This document shows, piece by piece, positions 19,075 through 28,460 of a stretch of 64,000 nucleotides of DNA. This DNA is from Streptomyces sp. WM6386 (GTDB taxonomy: Bacteria; Actinomycetota; Actinomycetes; Streptomycetales; Streptomycetaceae): NCBI RefSeq assembly GCF_000972385.1, contig NZ_JXTE01000022.1:1-64000 (forward strand). Direction: 5' to 3'. The number at the start of each line of letters is the position of its first letter. The stretch's first letter is position 1. Below the pieces are notes generated by a model. That model saw nothing but the letters and a program-made list of their open reading frames with translations, did not search any database and was not told the DNA's origin. The translations under genes and the position numbers were made by a program.

Positions 19075-19860
19075 ATGACGCACGCCATGCTGAAGGGGTC
19101 GAACGTCCCGCTCGAAGTCACCACGGTGCGCGCCGTGGTGCGCTGGACGCCCGGGCAGGGGGTCCCGGTTGTCGACGCCTCGGCGCTGCTCCTCGGCCCC
19201 GACGGTCGTGTGCGCTCCGACGAGGACTTTGTCTTCTACAACCAGCCCCGGCACCCCTCCGGGAAGGTCTGGCGACTCGGCCAGAAGCGTGTCGCCGAGG
19301 GCCTCACCGACACGATCCAGACAGATCTGACCGGTGTCGAGTCCGACATCGGTCAGATTCTCGTGGTCGCGTCGGCGGAGGACGCCCCCTTCGACCGCGT
19401 GCCGGGCCTGCGCATCCTGCTGTACGACGCCGCGGTCGCCGACGGTGAGCCGCTGGCCTACTTCGACATCAAGCCGCAGACTGGCCGCGAGACCGCGCTG
19501 ATCTGCGGGGAGCTGTACCGCCGCGGGGACGGCTGGAAGTTCCGCGCCCTGGGCGAGGGCTACTCGGACGGCCTGAAGGGCCTGGCCGGCGACTACGGCA
19601 TCTCGGTGGACGAGTCGGAGGCGGCGGCACAGGAGCCGGCCCCGGAGTTCTCCCAGCCCCTGCCCCCGGAACTGCCCACGACAGCGGTCCCGCCCCAGCC
19701 GGCCTACGGCTACCCCCAGTCCCCGCCGCCGACCCAGCCGGCGTACGGCTACCCCCAGCCGACCAGCCAGCCCGCGTACGGCTACCCGCAACCGGCGACG
19801 GTGACCCCGGACCCGGACTTCCGGCTGCCCCCGCAGGGCCCGCAGTTCATCGGACGCTAG
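19075..19860 (+). CDS. TerD domain protein with PAYGYPQ tail
   Basis: 261 residues. Residues ~1-180 are a TerD domain (VVRWTPGQG, VVDASALLLGPDGRV, DFVFYNQPRHPSGKVW, ICGELYRRGDGWKFRALGEGYSDGLKG). Where canonical TerD has FDLDAS, this one has VVDAS, and the GDGDD loop is weak, so calcium binding may be reduced. Residues ~180-261 are Pro/Gln/Tyr-rich with three repeats of PAYGYPQ, similar to tails that mediate protein or membrane association. Divergent from the enzyme operon, so probably under common control through the shared upstream region. Confidence 0.9.
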   Translation: MTHAMLKGSNVPLEVTTVRAVVRWTPGQGVPVVDASALLLGPDGRVRSDEDFVFYNQPRHPSGKVWRLGQKRVAEGLTDTIQTDLTGVESDIGQILVVASAEDAPFDRVPGLRILLYDAAVADGEPLAYFDIKPQTGRETALICGELYRRGDGWKFRALGEGYSDGLKGLAGDYGISVDESEAAAQEPAPEFSQPLPPELPTTAVPPQPAYGYPQSPPPTQPAYGYPQPTSQPAYGYPQPATVTPDPDFRLPPQGPQFIGR

Positions 19861-19867
19861 CCACAAC

Positions 19868-19922
19868 GCCCCCAGGGGCGCGGGGCTGTATCAATGTGCG
19901 GCTGCCGCCGCGCGGGCGCGAT
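19868..19922. repeat. Intergenic repeat family 2, copy A
   Basis: The sequence cccaggggcgcggggctgta followed by tcaatgtgcggctgccgcc is the reverse complement of the copies at 33627, 42446 and 50689. It lies between two convergent Ter genes (ends at 19860 and 19998); the remainder of that gap holds nothing else recognisable. Confidence 0.8.
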
Positions 19923-19997
19923 CGGCCACGACGCACCCGCAGCCGCCATCGCACCAGGCGGCCCCGAGCTCTCAGGCAACGCGGCCCAGACCCGGCG

Positions 19998-20735
19998 TCA
20001 GCGTCCCGCCTTCGTCTTGAAGCCCCGCCCCCACTGCAACCCCCACCCGTACAACCGGTCCAGCTCCGCCTGGAATCCGTAGACGAACTTCACCTCACGC
20101 CGGACGACGATCTCGCCCTTGACGTTCTCGATCATCACGACAGCGCAGGAGCGGGCCTGGGGGTGACGTTCGTCGAGGCCTATCTCGATGCGCGGCCCGT
20201 TGCTCGGATACAGCGTCACGATCGCGTGCGTACGGTCGAAGGCCGGGGTCTGGTCGTAGATGTAGACGAACACCAGGATCCGCTTGATGGCGTCCTTGTG
20301 GTCGAGGTTGACGTAGATCGTCTCCCCGGACGCCGACCCGAACCGGTCGTCCCCGCTGAGCTTCACGTACGGCGCCGAGTTGACGTCCCCGAAGAGCCCG
20401 CCGAGGGGCTGCACGACGCCCTTCGTGCCGTCGGCCAGCTCGTACAGGCAGCCCAGGTCGAGGTCGACGTTGACCATGCTCTGGCTGTGCCCCATCACCT
20501 CCGGCGGCTTGAGCGCCCTGAAGGGGTGCCTGAGCAGGCTCTCCCGCTGTGGGCCGCCGAAGTCGGAGGTCCGCATCCGCCAGGCGAGGTTGATGCGCAG
20601 ATGGCCCGTCTCGGCGCCCTGCTCCTTGAGGGAGACCCGGTCGTGCCGTTTGGTCAGCACGATCGAGTTGGTCGCCGCGTTGCCCGAGTCGAAGTCGGCC
20701 GCGCGTCCGCGCCGGAGTCCGTCCAAGAAGCCCAT
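19998..20735 (-). CDS. TerA-like tellurium-resistance domain protein
   Basis: 245 residues. The centre has NSIVLTKRHDRVSLKEQG (TerD/TerA-type start), VNVDLDLGCLYELADG and IYVNLDHKDAIKRILVFVYIYD, a TerA-like variant of the TerD fold with the acidic V-DLDL loop. The first ~20 residues (MGFLDGLRRGRAADFD) form an extension. TerA/TerD proteins sit at the membrane with TerC and sense or respond to metal and oxidative stress. It is followed downstream by repeat copy A and preceded by the TerC gene and a hairpin terminator, so it may have its own promoter in 20736-20767. Confidence 0.8.
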   Translation of the reverse strand: MGFLDGLRRGRAADFDSGNAATNSIVLTKRHDRVSLKEQGAETGHLRINLAWRMRTSDFGGPQRESLLRHPFRALKPPEVMGHSQSMVNVDLDLGCLYELADGTKGVVQPLGGLFGDVNSAPYVKLSGDDRFGSASGETIYVNLDHKDAIKRILVFVYIYDQTPAFDRTHAIVTLYPSNGPRIEIGLDERHPQARSCAVVMIENVKGEIVVRREVKFVYGFQAELDRLYGWGLQWGRGFKTKAGR

Positions 20736-20767
20736 GTTCCCGCCCCCACGTTCACGTCAAAGACCGA

Positions 20768-20799
20768 CGGGGCGGCGTCGAGGAGTCGACGCCGCCCCG
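20768..20799 (-). terminator. Hairpin terminator after the TerC-family gene
   Basis: A perfect 14-bp stem (cggggcggcgtcga and complement) with loop GGAG, 29 bp beyond the stop of the 20828-21976 gene. No T-run, as is common in Streptomyces. Confidence 0.75.
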
Positions 20800-20827
20800 C
20801 TCAGAGCGTTCCTCACCCGAGGTCGGG

Positions 20828-21976
20828 TCACACCCCGGACGAGACCTCAGTCTTCTCGTCCGAGCCCGCCGCTTTTCCCTCGGCTTCCGCCAGCCGCTTG
20901 TTGCGGCGTACGGAGGACCAGAAGGACCAGGCGATCAGGACGACACCGACGAGGCCGGTGATGACCTCGTGGATCTGGTACTGGATGGTGATCATGAGGA
21001 TCACGGCCAGCGCACCGATCGCGTAGTGCGCGCCGTGCTCCAGGTAGACGTAGTCGTCGAGGGTGCCCTGGCGGACCAGGTACACGGTCAGCGAACGGAC
21101 GTACATGGCGCCGATGCCCAGGCCCAGCGCCATCAGCACGATGTCGTTGGTGACGGCGAAGGCGCCGATCACTCCGTCGAAGGAGAAGGAGGCGTCGAGG
21201 ACCTCGAGGTAGAGGAACATGAAGAACGCGGCCTTGCCGGCGAGCGCGACGGCCGAGCGTGGCTTGCCGGAGCGTGCCGCCTCTTCCTCCTCCTCGTGCT
21301 CGCGTTCCTCCTCCTCTTCGAGCTTGTCCTCGAAGTAGCCGGAGAGACCACCGACGATCATGTATGTGATCAGACCCGCGATACCGGAGAGCAGAACCGT
21401 CTCTGCCTTGTCGACGTGCGCGCCGCCGTGCTGGTGGGCATGGGTCGCGAAGGTCATGGCGGTGACGAGCAGGACGACGAGCGCGATGCAGACCGACAGC
21501 ATGTCGACCTTGCCGAGCTTGGCGAGCGGGCGCTCCAGCCACGCGAGCCACTTGATGTCCCGGTCCTCGAAGATGAAGTCGAGGAAGATCATCAGCAGGA
21601 ACATGCCACCGAAGGCGGCGATCGCCGGGTGGGCGTCGGTGACGAGTTCCTGGTAGTGATCCTTGTCGTTGAGCGCGAGGTCGACCGCGTCGATCGGGCC
21701 GATCTTGGCGCTGATGGCAACGATCACGACCGGGAACACCAGGCGCATGCCGAACACGGCGATGAGGACACCGACGGTGAGGAAGATCTTCTGCCAGAAG
21801 GCATTCATCTTCTTCAGGATTCCGGCGTTGACCACCGCGTTGTCGAAGGACAGCGAAATCTCGAGGATGGAGAGGATCGCCACGATGCCGAACCCGGTCC
21901 ACCCCCCGTAGAAGACCGCCGCTACGAGGCCGAGCGCGGTGACCGCGAACGACCAGCCGAAGGTTTTCAGAACCAC
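20828..21976 (-). CDS. TerC-superfamily membrane protein (DUF475)
   Basis: 382 residues with about nine membrane helices. The two signature segments are LEISLSFDNAVVNA near residue 38 and LEVLDASFSFDGVIGAFAVT near residue 255, each with the conserved acidic pair in the membrane typical of TerC/Alx. A highly acidic cytoplasmic loop (EEEEEREHEEEEEAA) and a His-rich stretch (HAHQHGGAH) may bind metal. TerC proteins form the membrane hub for TerD-type partners and some relatives export Mn2+. GTG start at 21976; unlike the GDT1 gene at 1393 no yybP-ykoY motif lies upstream. Confidence 0.9.
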   Translation of the reverse strand: MVLKTFGWSFAVTALGLVAAVFYGGWTGFGIVAILSILEISLSFDNAVVNAGILKKMNAFWQKIFLTVGVLIAVFGMRLVFPVVIVAISAKIGPIDAVDLALNDKDHYQELVTDAHPAIAAFGGMFLLMIFLDFIFEDRDIKWLAWLERPLAKLGKVDMLSVCIALVVLLVTAMTFATHAHQHGGAHVDKAETVLLSGIAGLITYMIVGGLSGYFEDKLEEEEEREHEEEEEAARSGKPRSAVALAGKAAFFMFLYLEVLDASFSFDGVIGAFAVTNDIVLMALGLGIGAMYVRSLTVYLVRQGTLDDYVYLEHGAHYAIGALAVILMITIQYQIHEVITGLVGVVLIAWSFWSSVRRNKRLAEAEGKAAGSDEKTEVSSGV

Positions 21977-22103
21977 TGGCTACCCAATCCTGTATGTACG
22001 GGTCTCCCCCGCTGCCGTACTCGGCTTTTTACCGAACTTTGAAGCGGAGTCTAGTCGGCCCCCCTCCACGCCCCACCGGGCCCCGGTTTTTGCTCATATC
22101 GCG

Positions 22104-22679
22104 TTACGAGACGTTGACCCCGAAGTCGAGCGCGATACCCCGCAGCCCTGACGCGTACCCCTGGCCGACGGCGCGGAACTTCCATTCGCCCTGGTACCGG
22201 TAGACCTCGCCGAAGATCATCGCGGTCTCGGTGGAGGCGTCCTCGCTGAGGTCGTAGCGGGCGAGTTCCTGGCCGTCGGCCTGGTTCACCACGCGGATGA
22301 AGGCGTTGCTGACCTGCCCGAAGGTCTGGCCCCGGTTGTCGGCGTCGTGGATCGAGACCGGAAAGACGATCTTGTCGCACCGATCCGGCACCTTGGAGAG
22401 GTCGATCAGGATCGACTCGTCGTCGCCGTCGCCCTCACCGGTGAGGTTGTCGCCGGTGTGCTCCACCGAGCCGTCGGGGCTCTTGAGCTGGTTGTAGAAG
22501 ACGAACCACTCGTCCCCCATGACCCGTCCGTTGTCGCAGACCAGTGCGCTGGCATCGAGGTCGAAGGGGGCTCCGGTGGTGGAGCGTGCGTCCCAGCCGA
22601 GCCCGACCATCACCTGAGTGAGGTTGGGTGCGGCCTTGGACAGGGAGACGTTGCCTCCCTTGGCGAGCGTGACGCCCAT
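22104..22679 (-). CDS. TerD family calcium-binding stress protein
   Basis: 191 residues starting [18 protein letters not shown], the standard TerD opening. It keeps the calcium-site residues: [27 protein letters not shown], and the C-terminal [19 protein letters not shown]. TerD proteins bind Ca2+ and act with TerC at the membrane in tellurite, oxidative and phage-related stress; in Streptomyces they also affect development. About 70% of positions look shared with the neighbour at 22801, indicating tandem duplication. GGAGGG lies 9 nt before ATG. Confidence 0.95.
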   Translation of the reverse strand: MGVTLAKGGNVSLSKAAPNLTQVMVGLGWDARSTTGAPFDLDASALVCDNGRVMGDEWFVFYNQLKSPDGSVEHTGDNLTGEGDGDDESILIDLSKVPDRCDKIVFPVSIHDADNRGQTFGQVSNAFIRVVNQADGQELARYDLSEDASTETAMIFGEVYRYQGEWKFRAVGQGYASGLRGIALDFGVNVS

Positions 22680-22739
22680 GATGCTGGTCCCTCCCCGTGT
22701 ACTGCTTCCTAGGTGGTCCTGCGCTCCCCCAGAGGGGGA

Positions 22740-22777
22740 CCCCCAGGCGCCGCACGCGACGGTGCGGCGCCTGGGGG
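22740..22777 (-). terminator. Hairpin terminator between the two TerD genes
   Basis: A perfect 16-bp stem (cccccaggcgccgcac and complement) with loop gcgacg, 24 bp after the stop of the right-hand TerD gene. A smaller family-1-like piece (ctcccccagagggggac) lies just left of it. The two TerD genes are thus probably separate transcripts. Confidence 0.75.
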
Positions 22778-22800
22778 GTGAGTGGTGCGGGTGGAACGGC

Positions 22801-23376
22801 TCAGACGTTCACGCCGAAGTCCTGCGCGATGCCGCGCAGGCCCGAGGCGTAGCCCTGGCCGATGGCGCGGAACTTCCACTCCGCTCCGTGCCGGTACAGC
22901 TCGCCGAAGACCATCGCCGTCTCGGTGGACGCGTCCTCGGAGAGGTCGTAGCGCGCGATCTCCGCCTCGCCGGCCTGGTTCACGACGCGGATGAACGCGT
23001 TGCGGACCTGGCCGAAGGACTGCTGACGGTTCTCGGCGTCGTAGATCGAGACCGGGAAGACGATCTTCTCGATCTCGGCCGGGACGCCCGCGAGGTTGAC
23101 CTTGATCTGCTCGTCGTCGCCCTCGCCCTCACCGGTGATGTTGTCGCCGGTGTGCTCGACCGAGCCGTCGGGGCTCTTGAGGTTGTTGAAGAAGACGAAG
23201 TTCGCGTCGCTGCTCACCTTGCCCGAGCCGTCGATCAGCAGCGCGCTGGCGTCCAGGTCGAAGTCGGTGCCGGTCGTGGTGCGGACGTCCCACCCGAGAC
23301 CGATGATGACCGCAGTAAGGCCGGGGGCCTCCTTGGTCAGCGATACGTTGCCGCCCTTGCTGAGGCTGACTCCCAC
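22801..23376 (-). CDS. TerD family calcium-binding stress protein (tandem paralog)
   Basis: 191 residues, GTG start at 23376 with GGAGG 4 nt upstream. It has all the canonical TerD features: [85 protein letters not shown]. It differs from its neighbour mainly in surface loops. Ca2+ binding by the DLDAS and GEGDDE loops is known for the family. An inverted repeat TTGAT-accgg-ATCAA at 23421-23435 lies about 45 bp upstream and could be a regulator site. Confidence 0.95.
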   Translation of the reverse strand: MGVSLSKGGNVSLTKEAPGLTAVIIGLGWDVRTTTGTDFDLDASALLIDGSGKVSSDANFVFFNNLKSPDGSVEHTGDNITGEGEGDDEQIKVNLAGVPAEIEKIVFPVSIYDAENRQQSFGQVRNAFIRVVNQAGEAEIARYDLSEDASTETAMVFGELYRHGAEWKFRAIGQGYASGLRGIAQDFGVNV

Positions 23377-23489
23377 GAGTCCTCCATTGGTGTCCAGGGG
23401 CGGGGAGCCCCGCCATGCGTTTGATACCGGATCAACGAGTCGATCCTAGTGACGGGTTCCCGCCCTACGCAGGGCTTGGAACCTAACAA

Positions 23490-23948
23490 TCACAGGGTGT
23501 CGAGCGCCTTCACGTACTCGTTCAGATCACGGGCGTCCGGAAGGGCGTTGACGACGGTCCAGCGGACCACGCCCTCCTTGTCGATGACGAAGGTGCCGCG
23601 GACCGCGCAGCCCTTGTCCTCGGCGAAGACGCCGTAGGCGCGCGAGACCTCGCCGTGCGGCCAGAAGTCGCTGAGCAGCGGGTACTCCAGGCCCTCCTGC
23701 TCGGCGAACACGCGCAGGGTGTGGATGGAGTCGTTGGAGACGGCGAGCAGCTGGGTGTCGCGGTCGGAGAACTGCGGCAGGTTGTCGCGCAGCTCGCAGA
23801 GCTCGCCGGTGCACACCCCGGTGAAGGCGAAGGGGTAGAAGAGCAGGACGACGTTCTTGCTGCCGCGGAAGTCCGACAGCTTCACGGTCGCGCCGTGGTT
23901 GTCCTTGAGCTCGAAGTCGGGGGCCTTTTCGCCGGCCTGGATCGCCAT
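23490..23948 (-). CDS. Peroxiredoxin (AhpE/Bcp-like thioredoxin-fold peroxidase)
   Basis: 152 residues from ATG 23948. It has the [19 protein letters not shown] opening and the peroxidatic site [16 protein letters not shown]: Cys46 is the peroxidatic residue, with conserved Pro and Thr before it, and Cys51 may act as a resolving residue. [12 protein letters not shown] near the C-terminus matches the AhpE group of actinobacteria. It reduces hydrogen peroxide and organic or lipid peroxides using a thiol donor. Stands next to the Ter locus and in front of aceE/DUF3052, an order I recall from other Streptomyces. Confidence 0.92.
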   Translation of the reverse strand: MAIQAGEKAPDFELKDNHGATVKLSDFRGSKNVVLLFYPFAFTGVCTGELCELRDNLPQFSDRDTQLLAVSNDSIHTLRVFAEQEGLEYPLLSDFWPHGEVSRAYGVFAEDKGCAVRGTFVIDKEGVVRWTVVNALPDARDLNEYVKALDTL

Positions 23949-24016
23949 CGTCGTGAATCCCTCTCGGGTGGACTGTTCGGGTGAGAACACCCTACGCAGC
24001 GATCACGACAGACTGA

Positions 24017-24046
24017 CGGACGGGCTGAGTGAACTCAGCCCGTCCG
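24017..24046 (-). terminator. Hairpin terminator after the DUF3052 gene
   Basis: A perfect 13-bp stem (cggacgggctgag and complement) with TGAA tetraloop, 18 bp past the DUF3052 stop. It separates that gene from the peroxiredoxin. Confidence 0.8.
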
Positions 24047-24064
24047 GTAATGACTAGCGGAGGG

Positions 24065-24502
24065 TCACCGCTTGGACTTGGCTGCCTTCGGCGTCACCAG
24101 CCGGCTGCCGCTCCAGTCCTTGCCGACGCTGACGCTCTTGGAGGCGGAGAGCCCCGCCGTCGTCGCGGCTTCGGAGATGTCGCTGGGCTCGACGTAGCCG
24201 TCGCGGCCGGTCTTCGGCGTCAGCAGCAGGATCGAGCCGCCCTCCTCGATGTACGTGGTGGCGTCCACCAGTACGTCGGTGAGGTCGCCGTCGTCGTCGC
24301 GGAACCAAAGCACTACGGCATCGGCGACGTCGTCGTATTCCTCGTCCATCAGCTCACTGCCGATGACTTCCTCAATGGACTCGCGGAGCTCCTGGTCGAC
24401 GTCGTCGTCGTAGCCGATCTCCTGGACCACCTGCTCGGGCTGGAACCCCAGCCTTGCGGCAGGGTTCGTCCGCTCCTCCGCGTGGTCCGCGGTCGCGCTC
24501 AC
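24065..24502 (-). CDS. DUF3052 family protein
   Basis: 145 residues from GTG 24502, chosen because GGAGG lies 5-6 nt upstream; the in-frame extension to 24595 lacks a site. The protein is acidic: LGFQPEQVVQEIGYDDDVD, ELMDEEYDDVADAVVLWFRDDDGDLTDVLVDA, IEEGGSILLLTPKTGRDGYVEPSDISEAATTAGL, and a basic tail (TPKAAKSKR). DUF3052 proteins are conserved across Actinobacteria next to aceE and peroxiredoxin genes, but no function is known to me. Soluble, no signal. Divergent from aceE. Confidence 0.9.
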   Translation of the reverse strand: MSATADHAEERTNPAARLGFQPEQVVQEIGYDDDVDQELRESIEEVIGSELMDEEYDDVADAVVLWFRDDDGDLTDVLVDATTYIEEGGSILLLTPKTGRDGYVEPSDISEAATTAGLSASKSVSVGKDWSGSRLVTPKAAKSKR

Positions 24503-24865
24503 GGGTTGCCTCCTGATCATGTTTCGGGAATAACTCAGCCACGCGCGTGCGCGAAGCATTGGCCGTAGTCCACACGGGCGGGACGGATCGCGCAAGTACC
24601 CGGCCGTTCAGACCGCCGAAACGGTGACGTTCCTGGCCGTGTCACCGCAACTCCAGGCACACGATTGTGGTCATAAGTGACCTACACCACACCTTTCTGC
24701 CCGGTTTGTGGCATTGGGAACCCGAGTGAGGCTCGAGGAACCCGTGAAGAGCCCTGGTTACCAATCAGTAGAGATGACGTTTGCTTTTCCGAGGTACACG
24801 ATGGGGAGCGGTGCAGACCTCCCGCATATCCATGGAAAACAGCCCTCTGACAGCGAAGGAACAGC
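24503..24865. other. Divergent intergenic region upstream of aceE
   Basis: About 360 bp between DUF3052 and aceE with lower GC than the genes. It must hold both promoters. I see GGTTACCAATCAGTAGAGAT near 24757 and AT-rich stretches near 24775-24790 but no element I can assign with confidence; no hairpin terminator, riboswitch or small ORF stands out. Confidence 0.5.
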
Positions 24866-27598
24866 GTGGCTTCCGGATCCGATCGCAATCCGATCATCAT
24901 TGGCGGCCTTCCGAGTCAGGTTCCTGACTTCGATCCCGAGGAAACCCAGGAGTGGCTCGACTCCCTCGACGCCGCCGTCGACGAGCGCGGCCGCGAGCGG
25001 GCCCGCTACCTGATGCTGCGGCTGATCGAGCGGGCCCGCGAGAAGCGCGTGGCCGTGCCTGAGATGCGCAGCACGGACTACGTCAACACCATCGCCACCA
25101 AGGACGAGCCGTTCTTCCCGGGCAACGAGGAGATCGAGCGCAAGATCCTCAACGCGACCCGCTGGAACGCCGCTGTCATGGTGTCCAGGGCCCAGCGCCC
25201 CGGCATCGGCGTCGGCGGCCACATCGCCACCTTCGCCTCCTCGGCCTCGCTCTACGACGTCGGCTTCAACCACTTCTTCCGCGGCAAGGACGAGGGCGAC
25301 GGCGGCGACCAGGTCTTCTTCCAGGGCCACGCCTCCCCGGGCATCTACGCGCGCGCGTACCTGCTGGACCGCCTGAGCGAGGGGAACCTCGACGCCTTCC
25401 GCCAGGAGAAGTCGAAGGCGCCCCACGGCCTGTCCAGCTACCCGCACCCGCGCCTGATGCCGGACTTCTGGGAGTTCCCGACCGTGTCGATGGGCCTCGG
25501 CCCGATCGGCGCGATCTACCAGGCCCGGATGAACCGCTACATGCACGCGCGCGGGATCGCCGACACCTCCAAGTCGCATGTGTGGGCCTTCCTCGGCGAC
25601 GGCGAGATGGACGAGCCCGAGTCGCTCGGCCAGCTGACGATCGCCGCCCGTGAGGGCCTGGACAACCTGACCTTCGTCGTCAACTGCAACCTCCAGCGCC
25701 TCGACGGCCCGGTACGCGGCAACGGCAAGGTCATCCAGGAGCTGGAGTCGGTCTTCCGCGGCGCCGGCTGGAACGTCGTCAAGCTGGTCTGGGACCGCTC
25801 CTGGGACCCGCTGCTGGCCCAGGACCGCGACGGTCTGCTGGTCAACCGGATGAACACCACGCCGGACGGCCAGTACCAGACGTACGCCACCGAGACCGGC
25901 GCGTACATCCGCGACCACTTCTTCGGCGACGACCAGCGGCTGCGCGCGATGGTCGAGAACATGACCGACGACCAGATCCTGCACCTGGGCCGCGGCGGTC
26001 ACGACCACAAGAAGATCTTCGCCGCGTTCTCGGCGGCCAAGGCGCACAAGGGCCAGCCGACGGTGATCCTCGCCAAGACCGTCAAGGGCTGGACGCTGGG
26101 CCCGAACTTCGAGGGCCGCAACGCCACGCACCAGATGAAGAAGCTGACGGTCGACGACCTCAAGGGCTTCCGCGACCGGCTGCACATCCCGATCACCGAC
26201 CAGGAGCTGGAGTCCGGCGCCCCGCCGTACTACCACCCGGGCCGGGACTCGGAGGAGATCCAGTACATGCACGACCGCCGCAACTCGCTCGGCGGTTACG
26301 TCCCCACCCGTGTCGTGCGCGCCAAGCCGCTCGCACTGCCGGACGACAAGACGTACGCGACCGTGAAGAAGGGTTCCGGGCAGCAGTCGATCGCCACCAC
26401 CATGGCCTTTGTACGACTGCTCAAGGACCTCATGCGGGACAAGGAACTCGGCAAGCGGTTCGTACTGATCGCGCCGGACGAGTACCGCACGTTCGGCATG
26501 GACTCATTCTTCCCGAGTGCGAAGATCTACAACCCGCTGGGCCAGCAGTACGAGTCCGTGGACCGCGAACTGCTGCTCGCGTACAAGGAGTCCCCGACCG
26601 GTCAGATGCTGCACGACGGCATCTCCGAGGCGGGCTGCACGGCCTCCCTGATCGCGGCGGGCTCGGCCTACGCCACGCACGGCGAGCCGCTCATCCCGGT
26701 CTACGTCTTCTACTCGATGTTCGGTTTCCAGCGCACCGGCGACCAGTTCTGGCAGATGGCCGACCAGCTGGCGCGCGGTTTCGTCCTGGGTGCGACCGCC
26801 GGACGTACGACGCTGACCGGTGAGGGTCTGCAGCACGCCGACGGGCACTCGCAGCTGCTCGCCTCGACCAACCCGGGCTGTGTCGCCTACGACCCGGCGT
26901 ACGGCTTCGAGATCGCGCACATCGTGCAGGACGGTCTGCGCCGGATGTACGGTCCGGACAGCGAGGACGTCTTCTACTACCTCACCGTCTACAACGAGCC
27001 GATCCAGCACCCGGCCGAGCCTGCGAGCGTGGACGTCGAGGGCATCCTCAAGGGCATCCACCGCTACAGCGAGGGCACTTCGGGCACCATCCCGGCGCAG
27101 GTCATCGCGTCCGGTGTCGCCGTGCCGTGGGCCATCGAGGCGCAGAAGATCCTCGCCGAGGAGTGGAACGTCAAGGCGGACGTCTGGTCGGCGACCTCCT
27201 GGAACGAGCTGCGGCGCGAGGCGGTCGACGTCGAGCGGCACAACCTGCTGCACCCCGAGGAGGAGCAGCGGGTGCCGTATGTGACGCGGAAGCTGTCGGG
27301 TGCGCAGGGTCCGTTCGTCGCCGTGTCCGACTGGATGCGGGCGGTGCCGGACCAGATCGCGCGCTGGGTGCCGGGGACGTACCAGTCGCTGGGCGCGGAC
27401 GGGTTCGGCTTCGCGGACACCCGGGGCGCCGCGCGGCGGTTCTTCCACATCGACGCGCAGTCGATCGTGGTGGGCGTGCTGACCGAGCTGGCCCGGGAGG
27501 GCAAGGTCGACCGGTCCGTGCTGAAGCAGGCCATCGACCGGTACCAGCTGCTCGACGTGTCGGCGGCCGACCCGGGCGCCGCCGGAGGCGACGCGTAG
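24866..27598 (+). CDS. aceE: Pyruvate dehydrogenase E1 component (homodimeric type)
   Basis: 910 residues, close to the ~890 of E. coli AceE. It converts pyruvate and thiamine diphosphate to hydroxyethyl-TPP and passes acetyl to the E2 lipoyl domain. Visible features: an N-terminal [18 protein letters not shown] segment, [19 protein letters not shown], the TPP/Mg site [20 protein letters not shown] near residue 245 ending in FVVNCN, and the C-terminal [13 protein letters not shown] and [13 protein letters not shown] segments. GTG start with GAAGGA 5 nt upstream. A strong terminator follows. E2 and E3 are not in this window, which is usual in Streptomyces. Confidence 0.98.
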   Translation: MASGSDRNPIIIGGLPSQVPDFDPEETQEWLDSLDAAVDERGRERARYLMLRLIERAREKRVAVPEMRSTDYVNTIATKDEPFFPGNEEIERKILNATRWNAAVMVSRAQRPGIGVGGHIATFASSASLYDVGFNHFFRGKDEGDGGDQVFFQGHASPGIYARAYLLDRLSEGNLDAFRQEKSKAPHGLSSYPHPRLMPDFWEFPTVSMGLGPIGAIYQARMNRYMHARGIADTSKSHVWAFLGDGEMDEPESLGQLTIAAREGLDNLTFVVNCNLQRLDGPVRGNGKVIQELESVFRGAGWNVVKLVWDRSWDPLLAQDRDGLLVNRMNTTPDGQYQTYATETGAYIRDHFFGDDQRLRAMVENMTDDQILHLGRGGHDHKKIFAAFSAAKAHKGQPTVILAKTVKGWTLGPNFEGRNATHQMKKLTVDDLKGFRDRLHIPITDQELESGAPPYYHPGRDSEEIQYMHDRRNSLGGYVPTRVVRAKPLALPDDKTYATVKKGSGQQSIATTMAFVRLLKDLMRDKELGKRFVLIAPDEYRTFGMDSFFPSAKIYNPLGQQYESVDRELLLAYKESPTGQMLHDGISEAGCTASLIAAGSAYATHGEPLIPVYVFYSMFGFQRTGDQFWQMADQLARGFVLGATAGRTTLTGEGLQHADGHSQLLASTNPGCVAYDPAYGFEIAHIVQDGLRRMYGPDSEDVFYYLTVYNEPIQHPAEPASVDVEGILKGIHRYSEGTSGTIPAQVIASGVAVPWAIEAQKILAEEWNVKADVWSATSWNELRREAVDVERHNLLHPEEEQRVPYVTRKLSGAQGPFVAVSDWMRAVPDQIARWVPGTYQSLGADGFGFADTRGAARRFFHIDAQSIVVGVLTELAREGKVDRSVLKQAIDRYQLLDVSAADPGAAGGDA

Positions 27599-27614
27599 GC
27601 ATCGCAGTGACGTG

Positions 27615-27647
27615 AAGGGCGGTGGGGCTGATGTCCCCACCGCCCTT
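27615..27647 (+). terminator. Intrinsic terminator of aceE
   Basis: A 13-bp perfect stem (aagggcggtgggg and complement) with loop ctgatgt, followed by the T-rich ACCTTTTCTTT. It directly precedes the -10 of the K+ channel gene. Confidence 0.9.
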
Positions 27648-27669
27648 ACCTTTTCTTTACGATGCGGTC

Positions 27670-28410
27670 ATGAAGGAACAACCGGCGCAGGACCGTTGGG
27701 AACACCTCACCCAGCGGCCCCTGATGGCGCTCGCGGTGCTGTTCGCCGTCGCCTATGCCGTGCCGATCGTGGACGACGCGGCCGGCCGGTCGCTCACGAC
27801 CGTGTGCACGGCGATCGAGTGGACGGTGTGGGGCGCGTTCGCCGTCGACTACCTCGTACGGCTGTCGCTCTCCCGGGACCGGCGGCGGTTCGTGCGCAAG
27901 CACTGGCTCGACCTGTGCGCGGTGCTGCTGCCGCTGCTTCAGCCGCTCCGGCTGCTGCGGCTGGTCGCCACCCTGCTGCTGGTGCAGCGGCGAGCACGGA
28001 TGGCCTCGCAGATCCGGCTGACGACGTATGTCGCGGGCGCGGTGGTCGGGTTGCTGATGTTCGGCTCGCTCGCGGTGCTCTCGGTGGAGCGGGACTCGCC
28101 GGACGGGAACATCCGGACGCTGGGTGACGCGGTGTGGTGGTCGTTCACCACGATGACGACCGTGGGGTACGGGGACCACGCGCCGACCACCGGACTGGGC
28201 CGGATCATCGCGGTGGGGCTGATGCTCTCCGGCATCGCACTGCTCGGTGTCGTCACCGCGAACATCGCGGCCTGGTTCATCGCCCGCTTCGAGAAGGACG
28301 ACGTGGAGGAGCGGCGCCAGACGGAGGCGATCGTGGCGCTGACCGAGGAAGTGAGGGCGCTGCGGGCCCAGGTGACCGCGTTGCAGGAGCAGCAGTCGGT
28401 CAGACACTGA
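27670..28410 (+). CDS. Voltage-gated-like potassium channel family protein
   Basis: 246 residues. Four to six hydrophobic segments, with the selectivity filter TTVGYGDH at residues 163-170 between the last two helices. Residues 92-118 (LRLLRLVATLLLVQRRAR) look like an S4-type helix with several arginines. A C-terminal helical tail (residues 205-246) is likely a tetramerising coiled coil. ATG 27670 was preferred because TACGAT lies six bases before it, giving a leaderless mRNA; the longer ORF begins inside the aceE terminator. Confidence 0.9.
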   Translation: MKEQPAQDRWEHLTQRPLMALAVLFAVAYAVPIVDDAAGRSLTTVCTAIEWTVWGAFAVDYLVRLSLSRDRRRFVRKHWLDLCAVLLPLLQPLRLLRLVATLLLVQRRARMASQIRLTTYVAGAVVGLLMFGSLAVLSVERDSPDGNIRTLGDAVWWSFTTMTTVGYGDHAPTTGLGRIIAVGLMLSGIALLGVVTANIAAWFIARFEKDDVEERRQTEAIVALTEEVRALRAQVTALQEQQSVRH

Positions 28411-28460
28411 GGTGGGCCCCCGGCCCATCCACCGGGGGCCCTCCCCTCACTCCCCCCGGC

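Noticed and set aside
21977..22103. Possible yybP-ykoY element before the TerC-family gene
   Set aside because: TerC genes often carry it, but no GGGGAGTAG motif is present in this leader.
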